Shown here in pieces: positions 46,279-55,412 of a DNA stretch of 64,000 bases; position 1 is the first letter of the stretch; the number at the start of each line of letters is the position of its first letter. The DNA lies in NCBI RefSeq assembly GCF_030815865.1, contig NZ_JAUSXI010000001.1, positions 1,302,001-1,366,000 of the forward strand. The letters are read 5' to 3'. The notes under the pieces are model-generated. The model did not search any database. It was not told the origin of the DNA and saw only the letters and a list, made by a program, of their open reading frames with translations. The translations under genes were made by a program, and so were the position numbers. Source of the DNA: Arthrobacter globiformis (GTDB lineage: Bacteria > Actinomycetota > Actinomycetes > Actinomycetales > Micrococcaceae).

Positions 46279-48084
46279 TCAGTCCGCCAGCGTCAGGAGC
46301 TTCCCCTCCGTGACGGCCTGCCGGGAGAGCGTTTTGTAGCCCTCCTGCTCGAAGAGCACGGTGATCACGTCCTCCTCGTGCCGCATGACGATGCCCGCGC
46401 CCCACTCCTTGTGCACCACGGATGCCTGGAGCGGGAAGGCTTCCCCACCAGCGGCGGCCGCGGCGCCGTCGTCGTAATCCTCCTCGTAAGCCGAACCGTC
46501 GGCGCAGTTGTCGCAGTTGCCGCAGGGTTCGGGGAGATCCTCGCCGAAGTAGCCGAGCAGGAACTGGCGCCGGCAGGCGTCCGTCTCCGCGTAGCCGCGC
46601 GCCATCTCGATGCGCGAGCGGTCCACGCGCTGGCGTGCTTCTGCGAGTTCGACGGCGTGTTCCACCACCTTGGGCAGCTTGGCGTCAGTATCCAGCCGGA
46701 TGCCCCGCTTGAGGGCCTTCACGGAGCGGGTCTCCTGCAGCTCGTTGAGCAGGCCGGTGAGCCGGCGGGTGGGGATGCCGGTCTGCTCGGCGAGCGCCTT
46801 CTGGGTGACCGGGCCGTCGGCGGCGCGCAGGGCGGTGAGGACACCGAGCAGAGCGTCCTCGTCCGGCTTATGGGTGCCGAAGAACTTGCGCAGGCCAAGA
46901 TCCTCGGGCCGGTAGTGCAGAACGGCGGAGGCGGGGTCTCCATCCCGGCCGGAGCGGCCGATCTCCTGGTAGTAGGCGTCGAGGGACTCGGGAATGTCGG
47001 CGTGGATCACGAAGCGGACGTTTGGCTTGTCAATTCCCATGCCGAACGCGGTGGTCGCCACCACGACGTCGAGTTCGTCGTCGAGGAACTTTTCGTGGAC
47101 CTGGTCGCGCTCGCTCTGCTTCCGGCCGGCGTGGTAGGCCTCGGCGCGCAGCCCGCGCTCGGTGAGCTCCGCCGCGTAGGTCTCGGTGTCCTTGCGCGTG
47201 GCGGCGTACAGCAGACCGGGGCCCCTCAGCTCGGCCACCTGCTCCACGACGGCGCGCCGCTTGTCCCGGTCCTCAAGGTGCCGGACGACGTCGAGCCGGA
47301 TGTTGGGCCGGTCGAAGCCGCGGACCAGCACCAACGGGTCGTTCATGCGCAGGCGCTGCTGAATCTCGTCACGGACCGGGGGAGAGGCGGTGGCGGTAAG
47401 CGCGGCGACGGGCGGGTTGCCGAGCTGCGCGCGGACCTCGCCGAGGCGTAGGTAGTCGGGGCGGAAATCGTGCCCCCAGGAGGAGACGCAGTGGGCCTCG
47501 TCCACCACGAACAGGGAGACGTCCATGGCGGCGAGCCGCTCCACCGTCTCGGACTTGGCCAGTTGCTCCGGCGCGAGAAAGAGGAATGCCGCCTCGCCCC
47601 GCTCGGCCGCCTCCCACGCGTCCTCCACCTCCGAATCCTTCCGGCCGGAGTTAATGGCGACGGCGGACGCCCCGCCCAGGTCCTCCAGCAGGCCGTCCAG
47701 CTGGTCCTCCTGCAGCGCAATCAACGGCGAAACGACGACGGCGGGACCGCGCCTTGCGCTGTTGGCCGCGGAGGCGTCGGGGTGCTTGGCGGGCTGGCCG
47801 CCGTCGATCGCCGCGCCGTCTGCGTGACCACCGTGGATGAACAGCGCGGACACCTGGTAAATGGCGGACTTGCCATATCCCGTGGGCATGACGGCGAGGA
47901 CGTCACGGCCCTGGACGAGGGCGTGCATGCCGGCGAGCTGGCCGTCCCTAAGGCGGGGGAGTCCGAAAGTGCCGGCGGCGAGCTGGCGGAGGCCGGCGTC
48001 GGGGTCTGTGCTGATGTCAGCGATGGACGCGGCATCTGCGTCGGCTGCGGGGGTGGTGGCTGTGGGGGCGAGGGCTTCGGTCAT
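46279..48084 (-). CDS. recQ: RecQ-family ATP-dependent DNA helicase, 601 aa
   Basis: 3'-5' DNA helicase of recombination and replication-fork repair. Order of motifs: Walker A MPTGYGKSAIYQ, DEAH box VVDEAHCVSSWGHDFRPDY, motif III LTATAS, motif V AFGMGIDKPNVRFVIH, and motif VI YYQEIGRSGRDG. The RecQ-Ct zinc domain has CRRQFLLGYFGEDLPEPCGNCDNC. No HRDC domain is evident; instead there is a short C-terminal domain (VVHKEWGAGIVMRHEEDVIT). A hydrophilic insert of about 45 residues sits after the ATPase motif I (AAIDGGQPAKHPDASAANSA). ATG 48084 has GGAG upstream. Confidence 0.94.
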   Translation of the reverse strand: MTEALAPTATTPAADADAASIADISTDPDAGLRQLAAGTFGLPRLRDGQLAGMHALVQGRDVLAVMPTGYGKSAIYQVSALFIHGGHADGAAIDGGQPAKHPDASAANSARRGPAVVVSPLIALQEDQLDGLLEDLGGASAVAINSGRKDSEVEDAWEAAERGEAAFLFLAPEQLAKSETVERLAAMDVSLFVVDEAHCVSSWGHDFRPDYLRLGEVRAQLGNPPVAALTATASPPVRDEIQQRLRMNDPLVLVRGFDRPNIRLDVVRHLEDRDKRRAVVEQVAELRGPGLLYAATRKDTETYAAELTERGLRAEAYHAGRKQSERDQVHEKFLDDELDVVVATTAFGMGIDKPNVRFVIHADIPESLDAYYQEIGRSGRDGDPASAVLHYRPEDLGLRKFFGTHKPDEDALLGVLTALRAADGPVTQKALAEQTGIPTRRLTGLLNELQETRSVKALKRGIRLDTDAKLPKVVEHAVELAEARQRVDRSRIEMARGYAETDACRRQFLLGYFGEDLPEPCGNCDNCADGSAYEEDYDDGAAAAAGGEAFPLQASVVHKEWGAGIVMRHEEDVITVLFEQEGYKTLSRQAVTEGKLLTLAD

Positions 48085-48268
48085 GGTGGCGGCTCCGTAC
48101 GGGCGTTCCAAGGCCGGGTGTCTTCAGCCGTGGAACCCACCCTAGTGCGAGGCAGGGCCAGACGTCATGTCCCCTGTAGTGCAGGGGCACCTGCGGACCA
48201 GTCCCGTCACGCGACAGACCCGGCCACGCCGCGGGGTCAGCCATTCACCCCGCCAGCCGGTCAGCCCG

Positions 48269-48574
48269 TCAGAGGGAGCGGACCCTTCGGACCCCAGCCC
48301 CTCGGTCCGCGGCCGGGAATCGCGTGTGGGAGTGGATTCTCACGCTTGCGTGGGCGGCCCTCGACTTGGGGATGATGAGCTCCCCGTGGCCGCCGCGGCT
48401 CATGTCGCGGATGAGGCCAGTGCCGGCGATTTCCCTGATCCAGGAGATTCCCGCCACGGCAGCCGCTTTGGTGGGGTACTGCACTGAGACGGCCACCAGG
48501 CCCCCTGTTCCGTCCAGAAGCCTGACGCGGAAACCGCCGTCCGGAGCATCGACGATTTCAAAGTAGCCGGCCAT
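48269..48574 (-). CDS. DUF1508 (YegP-like) protein, 101 aa
   Basis: The first 50 residues fit the DUF1508/UPF0339 repeat: MAGYFEIVDAPDGGFRVRLL and SVQYPTKAAAVAGISWIREI. E. coli YegP has two such repeats; this protein has one, followed by a basic tail rich in Arg, Ser and His. GAAGGGG is seen before the ATG. Function is unknown; a small beta-fold binding protein is likely. It is a monocistronic gene. Confidence 0.7.
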   Translation of the reverse strand: MAGYFEIVDAPDGGFRVRLLDGTGGLVAVSVQYPTKAAAVAGISWIREIAGTGLIRDMSRGGHGELIIPKSRAAHASVRIHSHTRFPAADRGAGVRRVRSL

Positions 48575-48752
48575 GACAAACCCCTTCGTTCGTGCACCTT
48601 CTCGGCATGTCCCCTAACCCTATTTTGGACCTTTCCTGCCCGGAAGGACCGCCCGGTTGAGCGCGGGAATTCGGAAAACAATTGACCCGTTGTTGCGCCG
48701 AGCCGTGAGTGGGAAAATCTAGCTGCCGATTGGAACCATTAAGGAGCCGGAG

Positions 48753-49169
48753 ATGGCTGGCGGACAAGGACTGATCAAGCGGTTTTACGATGAGGTACTG
48801 ACAGGCGGTAACTTGTCGCTCCTCGACGAGATGGTGATGGACGACGTCGTCGATCACGAGGAGGGCATTCCCGGCCAGCCGCCCGGGAAAGAGGGGATGC
48901 GGTTCTATGTGAACGCCGTCAGGGCCGCTTTTCCCGATCTGGCGGTCAAGACCTCCGAACCGGCGCTCGCCGACGGGAACTTGGAGGCCGCGCAGACCGT
49001 CCTTACGGGAACGCACCAGGGCGACTTCGCGGGCGTGCCGGCCACGGGCAAGTCGGTGGAATTCTCAGGCATTGACATCATCCGTGTACAGGACGGCAAG
49101 GTGGCAGAGCACTGGGGATCGACGGACACAATGAGCCTGATGCAGCAGATTGGAGCCGTGCCAAAGTAG
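48753..49169 (+). CDS. SnoaL-like ester cyclase/NTF2-fold protein, 138 aa
   Basis: NTF2-like fold of the SnoaL polyketide cyclase family, where members often have unknown enzymatic roles. Typical pattern: IKRFYDEVLTGGNLSLLDEM, VVDHEEGIPGQPPGKEG (conserved His-Glu area), TGTHQGDFAGVPATGKSVEF and GIDIIRVQDGKVAEHWGSTD. Length is normal. AAGGAG lies six bases before ATG 48753. No polyketide genes nearby; an isolated gene. Whether it has catalysis or only binds a ligand is unknown. Confidence 0.85.
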   Translation: MAGGQGLIKRFYDEVLTGGNLSLLDEMVMDDVVDHEEGIPGQPPGKEGMRFYVNAVRAAFPDLAVKTSEPALADGNLEAAQTVLTGTHQGDFAGVPATGKSVEFSGIDIIRVQDGKVAEHWGSTDTMSLMQQIGAVPK

Positions 49170-49576
49170 GGCCGAATTAGGGACCCGTAAAAACCAAGAA
49201 GTACGACGACGGCCGGCGACGCGCGCCGTCGTCGTGCGTCTTCACGGCGCGTCTTCCGGGACGCGCCGTGGCGTCCCCGTGCCCCCTCCCAAAGCCCTGT
49301 ATCATCCCTTCAGGGGGCGGTGACGCCAAAGCGTCAAACCGGGGGACAGCAGCAGATGTGCAAGCCATAAAGCCTTAAGCAAACGGGCTTCCTGAAGCCA
49401 TGTGCCGCTGTCCGGCGACGTGTCATTCACCACAGAATTTCCGCTCACGAGGCGGTCGTTCTGTAGTGGATCAACCGCTCGACCCAGTCTTCCGCACCCC
49501 CCTCCGCACTGCCCACCCTCTTCCTCACTCCGCCACCTCGGCGACCCCTGCCGTCGCCTGCCCTGAAAGGACCGCA
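49170..49576 (+). terminator. Intergenic region with two consecutive terminator hairpins
   Basis: ACGACGACGGC and GCCGTCGTCGT (49203-49235) form one stem, and CACGGCGCGTC and GACGCGCCGTG (49243-49270, loop TTCCGG) a second. Together they should end the SnoaL transcript. The remaining 300 bases, up to the TM2 gene at 49577, include its promoter region and no convincing gene. Confidence 0.65.
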
Positions 49577-50656
49577 ATGAGCCACCCTGGCCCAACCCCG
49601 CCACCGCCGCCTTCCGACTACACCACCTACGGCGCGCCTCAGTATGCGAACGGGCAGTTGTTGGACGGGCAGAACGCGGGGCAGGCGTATCCGGGGCAGT
49701 ACGGGGCTTTCACGGGGCAGTACGGGGTGGAACCACAGAAGTCCTTCCTGGTCACTTGGCTGTTTGCGCTGCTCCTTGGCGGTCTTGGCGCGGACCGCTT
49801 CTACCTCGGCAAGACCGGCACCGGCATTGCCAAGCTGCTGACGCTGGGCGGACTGGGCTGGTGGGCGCTCGTGGACCTGGTCATCACGCTGGCCGGGAAG
49901 CAGACGGACAAGCAGGGGCGACCGCTGGCAGGGTACGCGCAGCATAAGAAGGTGGCTGTTGTGGTCACTCTTGTCGTTTTGGTGGTCAACCTGGTGATTG
50001 GCGTGTTCAGTGGGATTGCTGCCGCCGCTGTTGTCGGGCAGGCCTCCACCCCGCCGATCGTCACCGCCGCTCCTGTGACGTCGGAGAGCGCCGCCTCGGA
50101 TCCCTCGGCGGATCCGGCGAGCAGCGGGGAAACTGCAGGGGAGGACCGGCCGCACCTGGCGGCGCAGACGCTGACGGGTACCGGCGACGACGTCAAGAAG
50201 GTGGACCTCAAGGGCGTCCCCGCCGTGGTGACGTTCACGTGCAAGGCCTGCAGCGGCAACACGGTCCTGGAAACCAACGGACATGAGATGCTCCTGGTTA
50301 ACGCCGTTGGCGCGTACGCAGGCTCGCACCTCGTGGACACCAGCACCGCTGCCACCACCGAGTTCGCCATCAGCGCTGACTCCGCTTGGACGCTGAAGAT
50401 CGAGGACATCGACAGCGTTCCCACCTCAACAGACAAGGCGAGCGGCCACGGCGACATGGTTCTCTACTGGGATGCGTTTAGCGACAAGGCTGCGGTCACC
50501 AACAAGGGCGAAGGCAACTTCGTGGTGCAGGGCTTCGGCAGCGAGGTTCCCGAGCTCGCCGTCAACAAAATCGGCGACTACAGCGGCACCGTGAAGCTCA
50601 CCCCCGGCTTCGTCCAGGTCAACTCCGACGGCGACTGGACCATCGCCGCGAAGTAG
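49577..50656 (+). CDS. TM2-domain membrane protein with extracytoplasmic domain, 359 aa
   Basis: Pro/Gln/Tyr-rich N-terminus (about 1-50), then a TM2 domain: KSFLVTWLFALLLGGLGADR, FYLGKTGTGIAKLLTLGGLG (two hydrophobic segments with the conserved GxxGxxRFY). A third transmembrane segment is VAVVVTLVVLVVNLVIGVFS. The last 200 residues, probably outside, contain CKACSGN (possible disulfide) and a beta-rich fold ending TPGFVQVNSDGDWTIAAK. ATG 49577 follows AAAGGA. TM2 proteins are often linked to the cell surface; the exact function is unknown. Confidence 0.78.
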   Translation: MSHPGPTPPPPPSDYTTYGAPQYANGQLLDGQNAGQAYPGQYGAFTGQYGVEPQKSFLVTWLFALLLGGLGADRFYLGKTGTGIAKLLTLGGLGWWALVDLVITLAGKQTDKQGRPLAGYAQHKKVAVVVTLVVLVVNLVIGVFSGIAAAAVVGQASTPPIVTAAPVTSESAASDPSADPASSGETAGEDRPHLAAQTLTGTGDDVKKVDLKGVPAVVTFTCKACSGNTVLETNGHEMLLVNAVGAYAGSHLVDTSTAATTEFAISADSAWTLKIEDIDSVPTSTDKASGHGDMVLYWDAFSDKAAVTNKGEGNFVVQGFGSEVPELAVNKIGDYSGTVKLTPGFVQVNSDGDWTIAAK

Positions 50657-50675
50657 CACTCCGCCTCGCAACCAG

Positions 50676-50723
50676 AAGGCCCCGCGGGACTTGGCACTTG
50701 TGCCTGGGTCCGGCGGGCCTTTT
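50676..50723 (+). terminator. Hairpin terminator after TM2 gene
   Basis: AAGGCCCCGCGGGAC pairs imperfectly with GTCCGGCGGGCCTT; TTTTG follows. It starts 20 bases after the stop. Confidence 0.65.
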
Positions 50724-50727
50724 GCAT

Positions 50728-50811
50728 CCGCTGGTTGAGCCTGTTTCGAACCGCCTGCCGCCGGTTGAGCGTGTTTCCAACCGTTGCCGCTGGTTGAGCC
50801 TGTCGAAACCT
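50728..50811. repeat. Three REP cores in tandem
   Basis: CCGCTGGTTGAGCCTGTTTC, then CCGGTTGAGCGTGTTTCC and CGCTGGTTGAGCCTGTCGAA: three same-direction copies at different divergence, next to the terminator of the TM2 gene and a truncated regulator. Confidence 0.75.
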
Positions 50812-50854
50812 GTGGCGGCCTTTTCCTAGCACTTACTGTCACACCTCGGCGCCG

Positions 50855-51457
50855 TTAGCTGTTAGCTGATAGCTCCGTGTTGGGCGCGGTGGGACTCCTG
50901 ATCCAGGAGGAGAGGATGCGGAATTTCTCGTGGGTCGCGGATCCGGGTTCCGCGGACCAGACAATCAATGTCTGATCGGGAAAACCGACCCGCTGAAACG
51001 CGTCCCAGTCGATGGTGAAGTCGCCATGTTCAGGGTGGCGGATCGTTTTGGTCCCGAACTCCTGCCTGGCGACATTGCGGGCTGCCCACCACCTGCGAAA
51101 TTGGGGGCTGGAAAGTGAGAGTTCTCCAACGATGGCCGCGAGCCTGGGATCGGTCGGGTTATCAACGGCCTGCATCCGCAGGAGGGCCACATTCATGCGG
51201 GCCATTGATTCCCAGTCCTCGTAGTAGTCCTTCATCCGCGGATCAGTGAATGTCATGCGGATGAAGTTGCGTTCGTGCGGTGGCAATTTGTCGATGTCCA
51301 AGAGCACTGCGGCGGCCAAGGGGTTCCAGGCGAGGATGTCGAAGTATTTGCCGACGACGAACGCTGGACTGTCTGTCAACTGATCCAGGAGCCGCTGGAC
51401 CTTGTGCCGACTCAAGCAACTGGCAACATGCCCGCCCGGATCGTGAGGCAGGCACAT
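50855..51457 (-). pseudogene. 5'-truncated regulator, MmyB-like ligand-binding part
   Basis: The frame gives VQRLLDQLTDSPAFVVGKYF, DILAWNPLAAAVLLDID and NFIRMTFTDPRMKDYYEDWE, the typical C-terminal MmyB-like domain of XRE-family regulators, but nothing recognisable of the N-terminal helix-turn-helix that should precede SRHKVQRLLDQL. Only a short run (MCLPHDPGGHVASC) comes before it and a REP half-site lies nearby (GGCTCGATCAGCGG at 51535). It seems to be a remnant after loss of its DNA-binding half. It may have been a protein of about 280 aa. Confidence 0.68.
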
Positions 51458-51646
51458 TGGATCTTTCGTATCTGCGGTTAGTGGCCTGGTTGGATTACCT
51501 TAGCCGCGGCAGGCTCCGAAATCGGCTGCCTCTAGGCTCGATCAGCGGCCCAGCCATGGTGTGACATGCACCCCCAGTTATCCCGTGATAGGCGTGGTAG
51601 TTCGACCGGAAACGGGCAAAGACCAAACGGACACACTGGGGGTCTG

Positions 51647-52986
51647 ATGGAAATGCATGTGCGAAGAACAACGGTCGCGGCGCTGAGCGTGCCGCTTCTG
51701 CTAATGACAACGACTGGTGTCGCGGGAGCGCAGGAAACAAAACCACCGGAGCCCACGACGACCATCAAGTGCGAGGAAGCGGCGACTGGCGGGACGGCAC
51801 CTCTGTACGACGGCACGTCCGCGTCGTACATGTACGACGCGCGCTTCAAGCCATGCCGGATCTGAGCAACAAGGAACTCAGCGACCACACGCCGCAGGGT
51901 GTCGCCTGGTGGAAGAACTGGGACGGCAAGGGCAACAATCTGCTGCTCGTCTCAACCTACGGCAAGGGCAAGGCGCATATCGTCGGCCTCGATCCGAATG
52001 CCGGGGACAAGACCGTGGCGACCGTCGACATCGAGCCGAGGGACGACGACAAGCACCAGACTCACGCCGGTGCCATCGCGCTGAACGGCCAATGGGTATT
52101 CGTGGACGGCCCGAAGAAGGATGGCTGGCACACGATCCGCAAGTACAGCCTGTCCAGTCTCAGGGCGGCGATGATGGCGAAAGCCGGATCCGTCAGTACG
52201 GGTGGCGAGGACCGCAAGGTCTACGGCGCGTCATTCATCACCATCGACGGCCGCCATCTGTACGCGGGCAAGTTCAGCGACAAGCACCGTGACTGGATGT
52301 ACAGCTACACGATCGCTGACGACGGATCCCTGACCTTGGACAGGAAAGCAGACGGAAACGGCTTGCGCTGGGAGGTGCCCCAGTGGACGCAGGGCGTGGC
52401 AGTCGCGGATGGACGCTTCCTCTTCAGCACTTCAAGCGGGCGCAAGTTCCGCAGCAACATCTACGTATCTAACAAGGGCGAAACGAATCTCGACAGGGCG
52501 TCCGTGCGTTGCTTCCGCGCGCCCAGCATGGCTGAAGGAATCACCGCCACACCGGAGGGCGAGGCGTACCTGCTGTTCGAATCCGGTTCGTACAAGTACA
52601 ACGGTGTCAGCGGAAACCGTGCGATCAATGTGATCAACGGCGTGCACAGGGCCAAACTCAGCACGCTGACGTCCCTGCCAGGTGGCAAGATCCATCTCGG
52701 AACTCTGCACTGCGTTGAGCAGGAGGACTTCGTCGGCGATGATGAGATCCGGATCAGGGTCGAGGATCAGAACCTGGGGAAGTCCGTGCAGATCAGCGAG
52801 GGCGACAAAAAGGAGATCGACAGAACAGTCCAGTTCACCGGCAACGTTTCGGTGAAGCTCTATGAAAACGACGTCGAGGGCGACGACTACCTCGGTCAGC
52901 AGGTCCTCGAACCCGGCGGCAAGGACGGGATCATGGAGTTCACGAAAGACGGCGCCAAGTACCGGTTGAGCCACAGCGTTTCCTGA
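51647..52986 (+). pseudogene. Secreted beta-propeller-like protein, frameshifted near the N-terminus
   Basis: From ATG 51647 the frame codes for a signal peptide (MHVRRTTVAALSVPLLLM, then AGAQE) and IKCEEAATGGTAPLYDGTSA through YMYDARFKP. It then stops at 51865 because one base is missing or gained around 51850-51856. The other frame continues from MPDLSNKELSDHTPQGVAWW for 380 residues of repeated beta strands (QGVAVADGRFLFSTSSGRKF, AINVINGVHRAKLSTLTSLP) with two cysteines and no enzyme motif I can name. The repaired protein would be about 445 aa and exported. Related genes exist in Streptomyces-type actinobacteria; function is unknown. Confidence 0.73.
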
Positions 52987-53005
52987 ATCGCCCGCGGCGG
53001 TGCGT

Positions 53006-53719
53006 TCAACCCGCGGTGTTAGCCAGCGCGCCAGCCAGGTCCCGCAGCGACGCCACCGTGTAGTCCGGTTCAGCGAAGTACGCCGGGTAGGGCGCGCCCG
53101 AGCGGTTGATCCACGCGGTCCTGAGCCCGGCCCGCGCGGCGCCGTGGATGTCCCAGGGGTGGACCGCTACCAGGAGCATCTGCTCGGGATCAGTTCCGCA
53201 GGCCGAGGCGGCATAGTCGTAAGCGGCACGGGCCGGTTTCCACGCGGGGGCGTCCTCGACGGACAGCAGACGGTCGAAACTGTCCCCGATTCCGGCGGCG
53301 GTGAAGAGCTTTTCGGCGACGCTGGTGGAACCGTTGGTCAGCGTCACCAGCCGGTACCCGGCAGCCTTCAGGGCGGACACTCCTTCCGGCACGTCCGATT
53401 GGAGTCCCAGGCCGGCCATGCCTTGCATGATGTGGTCGACGGCGGCATCCGTCCCCATGTTCAGGTCCAAGCCGCCGAGCAGCCCGCGAAGCGCCTCGGC
53501 CCCGATTTCGGCGAAGGCCTTATTGTCGCCGGCCGCGGTCAGCGCGAAGCCGTCGCGCAACAGCGTGGCGAACCACAGCTTGGCGAGCGACCCCGGTGCG
53601 CCGGTTTCGGCGAATTTGGCGGCCAGCGGAGACATGTCGGACAGGGTTTCGTTGACGTCGAAGACCACGACGGAGGGTTGGGTCGGCACGGAGCGGCTCC
53701 TTCTGCGGCGGCTGGTCAT
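53006..53719 (-). CDS. Haloacid dehalogenase type II, HAD family, 237 aa
   Basis: HAD-superfamily hydrolase of the L-2-haloacid dehalogenase group. The nucleophile aspartate is in VVVFDVNETLSDMS, the second motif threonine/asparagine in LVTLTNGSTS, the lysine in PAWKPARAAYDYAA, and the last motif in LLVAVHPWDIHGAARAGLRT. The last motif has HPWDIHGA in line with type II enzymes (the usual asparagine-rich NxxD). Halide release from 2-haloacids is the family reaction but has to be inferred; other phosphatase-like roles are possible. Short basic leader SRRRRSRS. Single gene. Confidence 0.86.
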   Translation of the reverse strand: MTSRRRRSRSVPTQPSVVVFDVNETLSDMSPLAAKFAETGAPGSLAKLWFATLLRDGFALTAAGDNKAFAEIGAEALRGLLGGLDLNMGTDAAVDHIMQGMAGLGLQSDVPEGVSALKAAGYRLVTLTNGSTSVAEKLFTAAGIGDSFDRLLSVEDAPAWKPARAAYDYAASACGTDPEQMLLVAVHPWDIHGAARAGLRTAWINRSGAPYPAYFAEPDYTVASLRDLAGALANTAG

Positions 53720-53786
53720 GCCCAGTCTTTCGCTCCGGAAGTCTCGGTGCTAGTGGCCCATGGACTTTGGTTTGGAAAGTGAACAG

Positions 53787-53812
53787 CGGGCCGCCCCGAA
53801 AGGGACGGCCCG
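53787..53812. terminator. Hairpin of the same family as the 11.2 kb module
   Basis: CGGGCCGCCCC-GAAA-GGGACGGCCCG, followed by GCGTCGT as in the duplicated module at 11211-11344. It probably terminates the GDPD gene on the minus strand. Confidence 0.65.
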
Positions 53813-53825
53813 GCGTCGTGCTTCT

Positions 53826-53921
53826 GGTGGTCGAGCCTGTCGAAACCCTTGATCTCGACAGGCTCGATCAGCGGCTTCCCGGCAGACTCGATCAGCGGTT
53901 TCTGGACAGGCTCGATTAGCG
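53826..53921. repeat. REP cluster reaching into the GDPD stop codon
   Basis: Four REP cores in alternating directions (GGTCGAGCCTGTCGAAACC, CTCGACAGGCTCGATCAGCG, CAGACTCGATCAGCGG, GGACAGGCTCGATTAGCGG). The last includes the TTA that provides the TAA stop of the GDPD gene at 53916-53918. Confidence 0.78.
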
Positions 53922-54992
53922 GCTTCCGTAAGCCTTCGGCAGCTTCAGTCCGCGCTGGTCCATGAGGGTGCGCAGGCGGGTGGGGTAATCGGTGATGATG
54001 CCGTCCACGCCGAGGTCCATCAGGCGGGCCATGTCGGCGGTGGTGTTCACGGTCCAGGGGATGACGGGCAGGCCGAAGTCGTGGGCCTCGGCGATCATCT
54101 GCGGGGTGACGGAACGGAACGTGGGGGAGATGACGTCGTAGCCCAGGGCCTCGGCGGCCTTGGCCAGGGAGCCGTCGTAGTCGTCGATGTCGATGCCGCC
54201 CAGCTCGGGTGCGGCGCCGGGCCTGCCCACCTGCAGCCAGGCGTCGCCGCTGGAGAGTGCCGCGACGGGTAGCTGCGGGGCGATCTTCCTGGTGTAGTTC
54301 AGCGTGGACCAGTCGAACGACTGCACCGTGGTGCGGCCGGACATGCCGGCCATGTAGATCTCCGTGACCACGGCCTTGGTGAGCGCCAACGAGCCCTCGC
54401 CGCCGGCCTGGCCGTCCTCCACCTTGGTCTCCACGTTGAAGCGGACCTTCTTGGCGCCGTAATCGCGGACCAGCTGGAACACGTCCCTGAGCTCGGCGAT
54501 GCGGTTGCCCTCGATCACCTGCTGCTCCGGGTAGCCGGCCAGCTGGGTGTAGCCGCAGTTGAGCGTCTTGATCTGGGCCAGCGACAGCTCCGCCACCCGG
54601 TCGCCCGCGTACGGGAACTCGGGGTCGTTTGGCTTGGCCGGCGCGGTGTCCGCGCATTTGTTGGCCTGCATCGTGTCGTCGTGCCAGACGATGACCTTCC
54701 CGTCCTCGGTCAGGTGCGTGTCCAGTTCGAGCGTGCTCACGCCCAGCTTCAGCGAGTTCGCGAACGCGGCCAGCGATTCCTCGGTCCACTCGCCCCGGCC
54801 GCCGCGGTGCGACTGCAGGTCGAAGGAGCCGTTGCGCTCGTTCGTCGTCATGGCAGAGGCGGCGCTGCCGGCAGTGTTCGACGACGGCTTGCCGGCGTCC
54901 GCCGCCGGGGCGGCGACGGCGGGTCCCGCCGTCGAGCCAATGGCTGCGGTAAAAAGTGCGACGGCGGCCGTTGCGGTCAGGACTTTGCGCAT
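53916..54992 (-). CDS. Secreted glycerophosphodiester phosphodiesterase, 358 aa
   Basis: Exported enzyme that cleaves glycerophosphodiesters to glycerol 3-phosphate and an alcohol. The signal peptide is MRKVLTATAAVALFTAAIGS with cleavage near AVAAP. Catalytic residues: LQSHRGGRGEWTEESLAAF (His-Arg and Glu), LELDTHLTEDG (Glu-x-Asp) and VWHDDTM (His). Further TIM-barrel strands RFNVETKVED, TTVQSFDWSTLN, DVISPTFRSVT and VIPWTVNTTADMARLMDLGV are family-typical. The length (about 330 mature residues) is normal. Calcium or magnesium dependent. Gene ends in a REP cluster. Confidence 0.93.
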   Translation of the reverse strand: MRKVLTATAAVALFTAAIGSTAGPAVAAPAADAGKPSSNTAGSAASAMTTNERNGSFDLQSHRGGRGEWTEESLAAFANSLKLGVSTLELDTHLTEDGKVIVWHDDTMQANKCADTAPAKPNDPEFPYAGDRVAELSLAQIKTLNCGYTQLAGYPEQQVIEGNRIAELRDVFQLVRDYGAKKVRFNVETKVEDGQAGGEGSLALTKAVVTEIYMAGMSGRTTVQSFDWSTLNYTRKIAPQLPVAALSSGDAWLQVGRPGAAPELGGIDIDDYDGSLAKAAEALGYDVISPTFRSVTPQMIAEAHDFGLPVIPWTVNTTADMARLMDLGVDGIITDYPTRLRTLMDQRGLKLPKAYGSR

Positions 54993-55145
54993 GGTTTTGG
55001 TTCCTCCCGGATGACGGTAGCCGGCGCTGAGCCGCCGACCCGTTCACCCTAGGGAGGCCAGATGGCGCGCGGCCTGCGGGGAGTTGGCGGGCAGGTTAAC
55101 AAGTTGGCTGACTGATGCGCCGGAAGCCCGAACAGCACGTCCTTG

Positions 55146-55412
55146 TCAGATGCTGTCCAGGGCAAAGCCTCTCGGCGGGAAGTCGTGGCTCGGTCTTTGC
55201 ACCTGCAGCGGCTGGCCTATCACCAGCTTCCAGCTCATGGGGGTTCCGTTCGCTGGGGGCATGATGCTCCCCTCGGTGATGAAGTGCTGGGTTGCCTCGT
55301 CATTGAGGGGTGCCCACCAGCCGTTCGCCGGGCAGTGATCGCCGGTCCGCGGTCTAGGTGTCCGGCCGTTGCTGCTCGACCCGGTGTGCTGTAACTGGAT
55401 GCGCTTCTTCAT
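55146..55412 (-). CDS. Small protein with CP-x-x-GWW motif, 88 aa
   Basis: MKKRIQLQHTGSSSNGRTPR leads to GDHCPANGWWAPL, FITEGSIMPPANGTPMSWKL and a charged C-terminus. The CPxNGWW...F..GS.MP combination is a recurring small domain in other bacteria's proteins, including one side of peptidoglycan- or toxin-related genes, but I cannot assign a function. AAGGAACG precedes ATG 55412. No signal peptide. Single cysteine. Real gene likely because of the conserved motif. Confidence 0.62.
   Translation of the reverse strand: MKKRIQLQHTGSSSNGRTPRPRTGDHCPANGWWAPLNDEATQHFITEGSIMPPANGTPMSWKLVIGQPLQVQRPSHDFPPRGFALDSI

Noticed and set aside
49445..50329. 294-codon minus-strand frame opposite the TM2 gene
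   Set aside because: Arg/Gln/Val/Gly-rich antisense shadow; the TM2 domain on the plus strand is clear.
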